From Pseudomonadota bacterium (lineage in GTDB: Bacteria; Pseudomonadota; Alphaproteobacteria; Kiloniellales; J153): a stretch of 33,902 nt of DNA. The DNA lies in the NCBI GenBank assembly GCA_022572105.1, contig JACZWN010000004.1:1-33902 (forward strand), written 5' to 3'. Under the pieces are notes generated by a model, which worked only from the letters and a program-made list of their open reading frames with translations, did no database searches and was not told the origin of the DNA. This document shows, in pieces, positions 7,649 through 13,854 of the stretch (position 1 is the stretch's first letter; the number at the start of each line of letters is the position of its first letter). The position numbers and the translations under genes were made by a program.

Positions 7649-8239
7649 ATGCGGGGGACAGCGGAGGAAACACGCCGACGCATCTTAAAGGCCGCGGGAA
7701 AGCTCTTCTACGACCGCGGCATACGTAACGTCAGTGTCGATGCTGTGGCCGAGGAGGCGGAGGTCACCAAGCGGACGATCTACTACCATTTCGAGGGCAA
7801 GGATGCCTTAGTCGCGGCTTACCTCGAAGCTCGAAATGCCCCGGTTCTGGCCGGCCTTCAGCGGGCCATGACAAGTGTCGAGGGGAGTGCGATCGAGCAG
7901 ACGAAGGCTTTGTTCGCCATGTTGGCGGAGCAGGTAAAGTCCCCCGCCTGGAAAGGTTGCCCTTTTGCACGTGCTGTCGCGGAACTCCCCGCCGAGCTCG
8001 ACCATCCGGCGCTTGAGATCGCCGCCAATCACAAGGCCGCGTTCGAGGCATGGCTTCGTGAACGCTTCGCTGCGGACGGATTGGACGATTCCCCGCTTCT
8101 CGCTCGCCAGATCATGGTGCTTCTCGACGGGGCGATTACCGAGATGCTGATTCACCGGGATGCAGCCTACGCGGAGGCTGCTGCCGCCGCTGCGGCTACA
8201 CTCCTGTCGGTGCATGGTGCGAGCGTGCACGACCGTTGA
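7649..8239 (+). CDS. TetR/AcrR-family transcriptional regulator
   Basis: A 196-residue protein. The N-terminal helix-turn-helix is clear: TRRRILKAAGKLFYDRGIRNVSVDAVAEEAEVTKRTIYYHFEGKDAL spans residues 8-54, with recognition helix TKRTIYYHF. The remaining helical ligand domain (55-190) has WKGCPFARAVAELP, seen in a subgroup of TetR regulators. It starts 8 bases after the Ldi-like gene, so the two are almost certainly co-transcribed. It probably represses its own operon through the palindrome at 6563-6584, with a substrate or product of the Ldi-like enzyme as possible inducer (inference). Confidence 0.92.
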   Translation: MRGTAEETRRRILKAAGKLFYDRGIRNVSVDAVAEEAEVTKRTIYYHFEGKDALVAAYLEARNAPVLAGLQRAMTSVEGSAIEQTKALFAMLAEQVKSPAWKGCPFARAVAELPAELDHPALEIAANHKAAFEAWLRERFAADGLDDSPLLARQIMVLLDGAITEMLIHRDAAYAEAAAAAAATLLSVHGASVHDR

Positions 8240-8534
8240 TCAATGAACGAATGCTCCCGGCCGATCTCAGCCACTGGCGCGGCACGTCCGAGTTGGGTCG
8301 TGTGTCACGAACGCACCAACGATGAAAGGAGGTGCGATTCTGTACGAGAGATGAGGGCAGGCCCCTCGGAGCCGGCAGTCAGGTGCGGGCTTCAAACCAC
8401 TGCAAGCTGCTGTCGTAAAGAGCGATGGTGGTGAGCGTTGCAGAAAACGTCGATGACCAAGATCACGACCCGATCGCGCCCGCTCGATTTTGCCGCGCCG
8501 TCCGCCGTCCACACCGCGCGGACGGGATTTCGGT
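8240..8534. other. Non-coding stretch, nothing recognised
   Basis: No frame on either strand here has family-like sequence. A GGAGG at 8329 (in AAAGGAGGTGCG) is followed only by very short frames. It may be eroded DNA between the TetR gene and the convergent small gene. No stem-loop with a T-run was seen. Confidence 0.4.
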
Positions 8535-8738
8535 TCACGAGACTCGACCGTCGCGCACGGCCGTCTTGGAGAGAATCACGTTGCTCATGCTTCCGATGCG
8601 CCTCCACAGGGCGTATCCAGCGCGGTCGCCTTGGTCGAGTAGCGTGTGCGCGCGCAGGGCGGCCTGGATCGGAGCATCCTCGCCGTGCTCCATCACGAGG
8701 TCGTTGGCGTATCGATGAACGTCGGTGGCATAGGTCAT
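8535..8738 (-). CDS. Small conserved hypothetical protein (67 aa)
   Basis: A 67-residue protein whose core, DLVMEHGEDAPIQAALRAHTLLDQGDRAGYALWRRI (residues 13-48), follows a pattern I recognise from many short proteobacterial proteins: a helix with HGxDA, a second helix with AxxRAxxLL, then GDxxGxxxWxRI. Their function is unknown to me. It has no signal peptide or membrane helix. The ATG at 8738 has a poor Shine-Dalgarno. A strong stem-loop ends 20 bases before the start (8758-8782) with a T-rich stretch on this strand, so expression from further upstream might be attenuated. It converges with the TetR gene. Confidence 0.65.
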   Translation of the reverse strand: MTYATDVHRYANDLVMEHGEDAPIQAALRAHTLLDQGDRAGYALWRRIGSMSNVILSKTAVRDGRVS

Positions 8739-8757
8739 CGCATCGCCCGCAAATAAA

Positions 8758-8782
8758 GGGCCCAGCCGCGTGGGCTGGGCCC
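8758..8782 (-). terminator. Stem-loop with T-rich tail (minus strand)
   Basis: GGGCCCAGCC (8758-8767) pairs perfectly with GGCTGGGCCC (8773-8782) over a 5-base loop. On the minus strand it is followed by TTTATTTG, as in a Rho-independent terminator. It lies 20 bases upstream of the 67-residue gene on that strand, so it could end a short upstream transcript or act as an attenuator. Confidence 0.55.
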
Positions 8783-8822
8783 GAGTTTACTGGAAAGATT
8801 ATGAGCATTCATAGGGTGCGCT

Positions 8823-8901
8823 ATAATTAGCGAAAATTGGTAAAGGCGAAGTAAAGGATATCGACTGTAAGTAATACGTAATACTACTTACGCATAAATA
8901 C
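8823..8901. repeat. AT-rich module, left copy of inverted pair
   Basis: Blocks in order: ATAATTAGCGAAA (8823-8835), ATATCGACT (8858-8866) and a 27-base TACGTA...ATAC block (8875-8901). The same three blocks occur in reverse order and on the opposite strand at 9329-9423. This copy also contains a 7-bp inverted repeat, GTAAGTA (8867-8873) and TACTTAC (8885-8891). Confidence 0.55.
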
Positions 8902-9203
8902 GAATGATTTGACATGACTGGTACTAGGAAATCGAACTTGTCGTTCCCGGGGCGGCCGGGTCTTACGCTGTCCGCTGCCGCCACGCTACGTTGGCCCACC
9001 GAGGCCGGGCGGACCGATCGCCGCGGTGCGGAGGCGCATCGCTCCCCACAATCCCGAGTACGCCGCTCGGGTGTTGTGGGATCTGTCTGGCCGTCCCCCG
9101 GGCTGCGACTCGGGCCGCGGCAATGCTGTTGAGTGGACGGGCTGGACCGTGCGTAAGAAGGCGCGGCGCACCCGGCCATGGCGACCGAGCGGTCGTCAAA
9201 AAA

Positions 9204-9234
9204 GGGAAGCCCCGCTTACGTAGCGGGGCTTCCC
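9204..9234 (-). terminator. Strong Rho-independent terminator (minus strand) without an assigned gene
   Basis: GGGAAGCCCCGCT (9204-9216) pairs with AGCGGGGCTTCCC (9222-9234), 13 perfect pairs over a 5-base loop. On the minus strand TTTTTT follows directly. No minus-strand gene ends here, so it may terminate a small RNA started in the AT-rich DNA near 9300-9360. Confidence 0.7.
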
Positions 9235-9328
9235 CGGAGTGGAAGAGAGGCTGTGCATCCAGAGGACACGATGACATCATGTGGGGAAAGAGTTGAGTAA
9301 TGGTAAATAATTCACTCAATTAATCTAA

Positions 9329-9423
9329 GTATAAACGCGTACGTATAAATACGTATGTCTGAAATAATAAGTCGATATTGTAAATGGAGGCCCACGGATT
9401 TTTATATTACTTTCGCCAATTAT
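9329..9423. repeat. AT-rich module, right copy of inverted pair
   Basis: Reverse-complement counterpart of 8823-8901: a 27-base block at 9329-9355 (20 of 27 positions identical in the inverted alignment), AGTCGATAT (9370-9378) and TTTCGCCAATTAT (9411-9423). Spacing between blocks differs by 6 and 10 bases from the left copy. It also contains the perfect inverted repeat ACGTAT-AA-ATACGT. Confidence 0.55.
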
Positions 9424-10011
9424 GAGCCGTGCCGGCGCCTGGCGGCTGGGTTGCAACGGGGCGTCATCGACCCGACCGGCGTCGAGGCCCGGCAAGGATT
9501 GCAACCCGCGTACGGCCGGTCCCCGGCCTGCCTGTGTGTCGCCTTCATTTCGGCCACGAAGAAGTCCTTGAGCCTCTCCACGCCGCGTTCGATCGCCCGG
9601 CCGGCATGGTCCGGCGTGCCGCGGTTCCTGGTCATCGATCGCCTGCCATTTTCGGCTGAAGCGGGCGCCGGCGGTGTACCCGGGCCGGTCGGTATTCCTG
9701 CCTTGGCGGCGGATGCGGCACGGATCGCCGGAGCGACCGGGGCTTGGCGAGATCGCCCGACCCCTTGCGCGCGCCCCCATGTCAGCCTCACGGGCCTGTC
9801 AGCCTCGCGGAAGGTCATGTGAATCGCGCCCATAGGAGCGGAAAAATCCGAAGGCGGGCGCAACCCCGAAGGATTCTAGTCTTCACCGTGGGACTTTGAG
9901 CCCCGCGCGTCTTCAATGCGCCCACCAATAATCGGCTGACTCGCGTTTTTTATGTGGGAAATCACCCAGTTAGTCGCTATCGTGACGGTGCGGAATCGGC
10001 GGGAGGTCACC

Positions 10012-10362
10012 ATGTTCTTGGATCTAGCGAAGCGCATCTCGCGTCGCTCGCGGAATGATTTGCGGCTCAGGTACTGGGGCCGCGTGCTGGCCGCGGTCTT
10101 CGTGGTCATCGGCGGGTTGGACCTAGTCTCGACCAACGCGGCGCTCGCCGCCGGTCATTTCGAGGGCAATCCGCTGGTTCGCTCGCTCCAGGCCGACATG
10201 GGCTCCTGGTGGTCACTGCCCAAGATGGCCTTCCACCTGCTCCTGGCCTACCTGATCCTTTGGATCCCCTCCAAACGTATGCTGGCCACCGGGTCGCTGG
10301 TGAGCGCGGCGTACCTCTTGCTGTTGGTGAACAACTTCTATTGGGCCGGCTGGCCGCAATAG
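10012..10362 (+). CDS. DUF5658-like small membrane protein
   Basis: A 116-residue protein with three or four hydrophobic segments: VLAAVFVVIGGLDLVSTNAAL (about 25-46), KMAFHLLLAYLILWIP (about 70-86) and LVSAAYLLLLVNNFYWAGW (about 95-114). The pattern GLDLVSTNAALAAGHFEGNPLV matches DUF5658 proteins, where a membrane Asp and a downstream E/A-NP motif are conserved. Function unknown. The start at 10012 follows GGGAGG (10001-10006), so it is preferred over the earlier in-frame ATG at 9952. No operon partner lies close by. Confidence 0.75.
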   Translation: MFLDLAKRISRRSRNDLRLRYWGRVLAAVFVVIGGLDLVSTNAALAAGHFEGNPLVRSLQADMGSWWSLPKMAFHLLLAYLILWIPSKRMLATGSLVSAAYLLLLVNNFYWAGWPQ

Positions 10363-10680
10363 CTCTTCCGGGGGCAGCGGTCCGAATTTCCCTAGGGTGC
10401 CCGCGCGCCCGGCGTCCGATCACTTCCGCCTATAGGGTCTCGACGAAGGCGATGATGTCCTGGATGTTTTCCGGGGTCACCCGGAACTCCTTCACCTGCG
10501 AAGGCAGTTCGGTCCGATCCGGTCACGAGCCGAAGCCGCCTTCCGCCCGGCGCCCAGGGGTACTCGCCCGTTCGCGCGGCGCGGGTCCTTCCGGTTGCCC
10601 GAATCACCGTACCCGGCCTATAACGGCCGGACGCGCCGCGGCGCCTGGACACCTCAATTATACCGAGGAATCGAGAATCC
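10363..10680. other. 318-bp intergenic region, one gene remnant
   Basis: Between the DUF5658 gene and the Sel1 lipoprotein gene. Apart from the cytochrome-like remnant at 10430-10519 on the minus strand, no coding pattern is visible. The last 30 bases (AATTATACCGAGGAATCG) precede the lipoprotein gene and may hold its ribosome site (GAGGA). Confidence 0.4.
10430..10519 (-). pseudogene. Possible C-terminal remnant of a c-type cytochrome
   Basis: The minus strand reads LPSQVKEFRVTPENIQDIIA then FVETL and a stop. This resembles the last helix of class I cytochrome c domains (xDIIAFVETL before the stop). An in-frame TGA lies two codons upstream of the fragment, and no CxxCH or Met ligand region is found further upstream. 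About 29 codons remain. The match is short, so it could be chance. Confidence 0.4.
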
Positions 10681-12036
10681 ATGAGACGGGTCGTTCTTGT
10701 TACCCTTTTGGCGATTGCGCTGGCCGGACTGGCGGGCTGCCAGATGCCGCGTTTCGAAACCGGCGTCGAGGCGGCCGGGCGCGGCGACTACGCCGCGGCG
10801 GTCCGGGTGTGGCGGCCGCTCGCCGAACGCGGCGATGCGCCCTCGCAATACCGCCTGGGCGCGCTCTACGCCCAGGGCAACGGGGTATCCCTCGACAGCA
10901 AGGAAGCGGCCAAGTGGTATCGGCTGGCGGCCGAACAGGGCTACGCCGAAGCGCAGTACGCCCTCGGCGGGCTCTACGCCGAGGGCGAGGGCGTCGATAC
11001 GGACGCGGCCGAGGCGGCCAAGTGGTACCTGCTGGCCGCCGAACAGGGCCACGCCGATGCCCAATACGACCTCGGCGAGGCCCGCGCCAAGGGCGAGGGC
11101 GTCGAGGCGGGCTATGCCGCGGCGGTGGAATGGTATCGCCGCGCCGGCACCCAGGGCCACGCCGAAGCGCAGATCCGGCTCGGCGCCTTGTACGAAAAGG
11201 GTCTGGGCGTCGAGCAGAGCTACGCCGAGGCCTCGATTTGGTGGCGCAAGGCGGCGGCGCAAGGCCACGCCGAGGCACAGGCCACCCTGGGCGCGCTCTA
11301 CGAGAAGGGCCTGGGCGTGCCGCAAAACTACACCGAGGCGGCCGCCTGGTGGCGCCAGGCCGCCGAGCAGGGCCACGCCGAGGCGCAGACCAACCTCGGC
11401 TACCTCTACTCCCGGGGCCTCGGCGTCAAGCGGGACTACGGCGCGGCGGCCGACTGGTGGCGCAAAGCGGCGTTCCAGGGCCTGCCGGCCGCGCAGTCGA
11501 ACCTGGGGGTGCTGTTCGAGCAGGGCCGCGGCGTGCGCCAAAGCTACGCCGAGGCCATCCGCTGGTGGGAGCTGGCGGCGACGCAGGACTACCCGGACGC
11601 GCAGCACAACCTCGCCTACATGTACGCCAACGGCCAAGGCGTGCCCAAGGACTATGGCGAGGCGGTCAAATGGTGGCGCCTGGCCGCGCAGGGGAACCTG
11701 CCCATCGCCCAGCACTACCTTGCGGTCATGCACTCGAAGGGTCAGGGCGTGCCCCAGAGCCACGCCGAGGCGGCCAAATGGTACCGGCTTGCCGCCGAAT
11801 TTGGCCGCGCCGAGTCGCAATTGGCGCTCGGCATCCTGTATCGGAATGGCCGGGGCGTGCCGGGCAACCGGGTCCAGGCGCACAAGTGGTTCAACCTGGC
11901 CGCGGCGCATTTCCCGCCGGGCGAGGACCGGGCGAACGCGGCCGCGCGGCGCGACCGCGTGGCCAGGGGGATGACCGCGGGCCAGATCGCCAAGGCCCAG
12001 CGTCTGGCGCGCGAATGGCGGCCCAAGACTCCCTAA
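10681..12036 (+). CDS. Sel1-repeat lipoprotein
   Basis: A 451-residue protein with a lipoprotein signal peptide (LVTLLAIALAGLAGC, lipobox LAGC with Cys20). Ten consecutive Sel1-like repeats of 36 residues follow from about residue 50 to 410, each with G-x-AxAQxxLGxLYxxGxGV and a closing AxxWxxxAAxQG helix. The C-terminal KWFNLAAA, then AAARRDRVARGMT, is a normal Sel1 end. Sel1 repeats form alpha-solenoids that bind other proteins; proteobacterial members act in exopolysaccharide control, secretion or envelope stress. The lipid anchor places it in the periplasm, probably on a membrane. No partner gene is adjacent. The regular repeat DNA explains the long false frames on the other frames and strand. 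Confidence 0.93.
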   Translation: MRRVVLVTLLAIALAGLAGCQMPRFETGVEAAGRGDYAAAVRVWRPLAERGDAPSQYRLGALYAQGNGVSLDSKEAAKWYRLAAEQGYAEAQYALGGLYAEGEGVDTDAAEAAKWYLLAAEQGHADAQYDLGEARAKGEGVEAGYAAAVEWYRRAGTQGHAEAQIRLGALYEKGLGVEQSYAEASIWWRKAAAQGHAEAQATLGALYEKGLGVPQNYTEAAAWWRQAAEQGHAEAQTNLGYLYSRGLGVKRDYGAAADWWRKAAFQGLPAAQSNLGVLFEQGRGVRQSYAEAIRWWELAATQDYPDAQHNLAYMYANGQGVPKDYGEAVKWWRLAAQGNLPIAQHYLAVMHSKGQGVPQSHAEAAKWYRLAAEFGRAESQLALGILYRNGRGVPGNRVQAHKWFNLAAAHFPPGEDRANAAARRDRVARGMTAGQIAKAQRLAREWRPKTP

Positions 12037-12038
12037 TA

Positions 12039-12061
12039 CCAAGGAGCGTTGATAATGACCC
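12039..12061 (+). repeat. Dispersed 23-bp intergenic repeat, copy 2
   Basis: Exact reverse-complement match to 269-291. It lies directly after the Sel1 lipoprotein gene. The element contains AAGGAG and, 8 bases later, ATG, which opens a 12-codon frame. That frame is probably meaningless. Confidence 0.75.
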
Positions 12062-12183
12062 GTTTCATGGGAGCAAATCGGCGCGCCCGATGACGGCGGC
12101 CGGGGCCACCTCACGATCGCCTAATTTCGGTCACGCTTTGGGCCGCTTCGCACGCCATATTGCCAGACCGGGGAGAGCGTGGC

Positions 12184-12336
12184 GTGAGCAACAAGAGCAA
12201 AACCAAATCGGAAACCTCTACAGATTCGGCGCGCCTGCGCCGTTGCCTGCTGTGCGGCGAGAATTTTTCCTCCGACGGGCCGCACAACCGTATCTGCAAA
12301 CGGTGCAAGAGCGGCCAGGTCTGGCGTCAGGGCTGA
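12184..12336 (+). CDS. Small zinc-ribbon protein (50 aa)
   Basis: A 50-residue protein starting with GTG: MSNKSKTKSETSTDSARLRR, then CLLCGENF, HNRICKRCKSG and VWRQG. Two CxxC pairs (C21/C24 and C38/C41) form a four-Cys zinc ribbon. I recognise similar small proteins of the form RxCLxCxxxFxSxGxHNRxCxxC from Rhodospirillales-like genomes; function unknown. GGGGAGAG lies about 6 bases before the GTG. It sits between two copies of the dispersed repeat (12039-12061 and 12336-12361). Confidence 0.75.
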   Translation: MSNKSKTKSETSTDSARLRRCLLCGENFSSDGPHNRICKRCKSGQVWRQG

Positions 12337-12361
12337 TACCAAAGATCCTTTGGTATGACGC
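12336..12361 (+). repeat. Diverged copy 3 of dispersed repeat; perfect hairpin
   Basis: Aligned without gaps to 12036-12061, 18 of 26 bases agree. The first part is a perfect stem-loop, ATACCAAAG (12336-12344) and CTTTGGTAT (12348-12356) with a 3-base loop. It lies between the convergent zinc-ribbon and DksA-type genes and overlaps the zinc-ribbon stop codon by one base, so it could serve as a terminator, though no T-run follows. Confidence 0.55.
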
Positions 12362-12379
12362 GCGGCCCGGGTGCGCGGC

Positions 12380-12736
12380 TCAGGCGCCGGGGTCCCGGGC
12401 GCAGTCGATGCACACCGGGGTCGTGGGATCGAACTCCAGGCGCTTGAGCGCGATCGCCTCGCCGCAACTGGCGCAGAAGCCGTACTCGCCGTCGTCGAGC
12501 CGGGTGAGCGCCGCGTCGATGCGCCGCACCTCGACTTGTCGGCGCCGGTCGGTCTCGATCGACATGGCCTGGGATTGCATGGCGTCCATGCGCGAGAGAC
12601 GGCCGACGCGGGCTTGGTCCAGCTCGACCGGCCGGCGCGCCTCCACGCTCGCCTCGGTCAGGTGCACCAGCTCCTGCCGCCGGGCGAGCAGGCGCGCCTT
12701 GGCGTCCGCGGCGTCGATCTCGGGCGTATCGTTCAT
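12380..12736 (-). CDS. DksA/TraR-family C4-type zinc finger protein
   Basis: A 118-residue protein. A helical hairpin (residues 8-75, KARLLARRQELVHLTEASV and onward) is followed by DDGEYGFCASCGEAI and CIDC; Cys 88, 91, 109 and 112 make the C4 zinc finger of the DksA/TraR family. DksA binds the RNA polymerase secondary channel and alters initiation, often with ppGpp. This protein is shorter than E. coli DksA (151 aa) and lacks the DxxDxA tip motif that I would expect at the coiled-coil end, so it may be one of the DksA-like paralogues. Start at 12736 (MNDTPEID); the longer frame upstream is Arg/Pro-rich and unlike the family. Confidence 0.85.
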   Translation of the reverse strand: MNDTPEIDAADAKARLLARRQELVHLTEASVEARRPVELDQARVGRLSRMDAMQSQAMSIETDRRRQVEVRRIDAALTRLDDGEYGFCASCGEAIALKRLEFDPTTPVCIDCARDPGA

Positions 12737-12889
12737 GTCGGACCAGCATCCCATCGCGCCATCCGGCCGGGTGCGCCAACGGGTCGGGTGGCCGTAGTTT
12801 CGCCATGCGTACCCGGGAACAGCATAACGGCGCTCCGGCCGGCGGCAAGCGGCTTGCGGCGCCGAATCGGCCGCAAAGGCAAATTTCAA

Positions 12890-12917
12890 TTGCCCTGGCG
12901 CCCGCGCGCGCTATAAA
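12890..12917 (+). promoter_or_regulatory. Sigma-70-type promoter of the tRNA-Leu(GAG) gene
   Basis: TTGCCC (12890-12895) and TATAAA (12912-12917) are separated by 16 bases. The tRNA begins 42 bases after the -10 box. TTGCCC-like -35 boxes are common in alphaproteobacteria. Confidence 0.6.
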
Positions 12918-12958
12918 ACCGGCTGCCGTGCCGACGGATCCGAGACCCGTTCGCCTGG

Positions 12959-13045
12959 GCGGCTGTGGCGGAATCGGTAGACGCGCAGCGTTGAGGTCGC
13001 TGTGGGGGAGACCCCGTGGAGGTTCAAGTCCTCTCAGCCGCACCA
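12959..13045 (+). tRNA. tRNA-Leu (anticodon GAG)
   Basis: 87 bases including the encoded CCA. Acceptor stem GCGGCTG/CAGCCGC, anticodon stem CAGCG/CGCTG with loop TTGAGGT (12991-12997, anticodon GAG at 12993-12995), long variable arm with GGGGG/CCCC typical of class II tRNA-Leu, T-arm GGAGG-TTCAAGT-CCTCT. Reads CUC and CUU. Confidence 0.97.
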
Positions 13046-13050
13046 CGCCT

Positions 13051-13102
13051 GCGAACGGGCCGGGCGAACGGGCTGGGCGAACGGGCTGGGCAAACGGGCT
13101 GG
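13051..13102 (+). repeat. Four tandem copies of a 13-bp unit
   Basis: Unit GCGAACGGGCTGG at 13051, 13064, 13077 and 13090. Copy 1 has one substitution (CCGG for CTGG) and copy 4 has one (GCAAAC). It fills most of the 79-bp spacer between the two tRNA-Leu genes. Confidence 0.9.
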
Positions 13103-13124
13103 ACAGACCAGGATAACAAGCCAC

Positions 13125-13211
13125 GCGGCTGTGGCGGAATTGGTAGACGCGCTAGCTTCAGGTGCTAGTTCTCGCAAGGGAGTGGAGGTTCGAGTCCTCT
13201 CAGCCGCACCA
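13125..13211 (+). tRNA. tRNA-Leu (anticodon CAG)
   Basis: 87 bases including CCA. Same acceptor and T-stem as the preceding tRNA-Leu, anticodon stem CTAGC/GCTAG with loop TTCAGGT (13157-13163, anticodon CAG at 13159-13161), variable arm CTCGCAAGGGAG. Reads CUG. Probably co-transcribed with the GAG isoacceptor. Confidence 0.97.
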
Positions 13212-13371
13212 GCTTAATTCTCCGGCCTGATCCGCCGGCTTTTCCGCAACCTCGCCGGCGATCCAACGGGTTCGTGATCCGGACCCGGGGGCCACGGTTG
13301 TGCGCGCCGGTGCGATACGGCATGATTCGCGGTCGAACGACTCGGCGGACCGCGATGCATCGGGGGTGGCC

Positions 13372-13845
13372 ATGGCAAACGACCGGGAGGGATCGAGTGG
13401 CGACATCAGCGCCTCGGAGCTGGATGAACGGACCCACGCCGAGCTTCTGATGCTCTATCAGGACTCGGCCGTCTCGGTGCGCTTCGCCCGCGAGCGGCAG
13501 TGGAAGCTGGCCGGGGCCGCGCTGCTTCTGTTCACCGCCATCGTGGCGATCCCCGAACTGGTGGAGGTCAGCACGTTCGCGGCCAAGGGCCTGGTGCTCG
13601 CCAGCATCCTGATCGGCGCTTCGGCGATCTACGTGCTCGTCGTCTACCAGGTCTGGCAGAACGCCGAGCTGCGCCGCATGCAGACCATCGGCGACCGCTT
13701 CTCGAACATCTTCACCGAGCTCGGCGGCCGCAACGCGGCGCGCGAAGGCACGCTCCACGGTTACATCATCCTGTTCTTCATGATCGCCGCGATCGGGCTG
13801 GGCGACGCGCTCGCGGTCCTGCTGCTGTCGCGGTTCTACCTGTAA
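13372..13845 (+). CDS. Small integral membrane protein, unknown function
   Basis: A 157-residue protein. A hydrophilic N-terminal part (1-45) is followed by three hydrophobic segments: LAGAALLLFTAIVAIPELV, then GLVLASILIGASAIYVLVVY and IILFFMIAAIGLGDALAVLL. The middle loop carries FSNIFTELGGRNAAREGTLH. I do not recognise the family. Start at 13372 is chosen because an in-frame ATG follows GGGGGTGG, and the 24 residues before it in the longer frame are unlikely to be coding. It ends 9 bases before the racemase-family gene, so the two probably form an operon, but no functional link is evident. Confidence 0.7.
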   Translation: MANDREGSSGDISASELDERTHAELLMLYQDSAVSVRFARERQWKLAGAALLLFTAIVAIPELVEVSTFAAKGLVLASILIGASAIYVLVVYQVWQNAELRRMQTIGDRFSNIFTELGGRNAAREGTLHGYIILFFMIAAIGLGDALAVLLLSRFYL

Positions 13846-13854
13846 GGCGACGCC

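Larger units (their letters stand above)
8739..10011. other. 1.27-kb gene-poor region with inverted AT-rich modules and stem-loops
   Basis: No open frame here has protein-family character; the longest frames are low-complexity Arg/Pro/Gly/Ala translations of GC-rich DNA. What can be seen are two AT-rich modules sharing three motif blocks in inverted orientation (8823-8901 and 9329-9423) and two strong stem-loops (8758-8782, 9204-9234). The GC-rich stretch 9424-9870 shows nothing recognisable. Possibly the remains of a small mobile element or a site for unannotated RNAs. Confidence 0.5.

Noticed and set aside
9355..9863. 150-residue frames on both strands in the gene-poor region
   Set aside because: No domain pattern, no ribosome site and mutually overlapping; treated as non-coding.
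12056..12094. 12-codon frame with AAGGAG before it, after the Sel1 gene
   Set aside because: The ribosome-site-like sequence is part of the dispersed 23-bp repeat; the other exact copy gives a different short frame, so coding is unlikely.
10209..12797. 862-codon plus-strand open frame and a 486-codon minus-strand frame (10654-12114) across the Sel1 gene
   Set aside because: They are shadows of a GC-rich repeat gene; translations are Arg/Pro/Gly-rich and show no domain, while the 10681-12036 frame has a lipobox and ten Sel1 repeats.
13051..13102. Possible CRISPR-like array between tRNAs
   Set aside because: Units are 13 bp and directly adjacent without spacers, so it is a simple tandem repeat; no cas genes are present.
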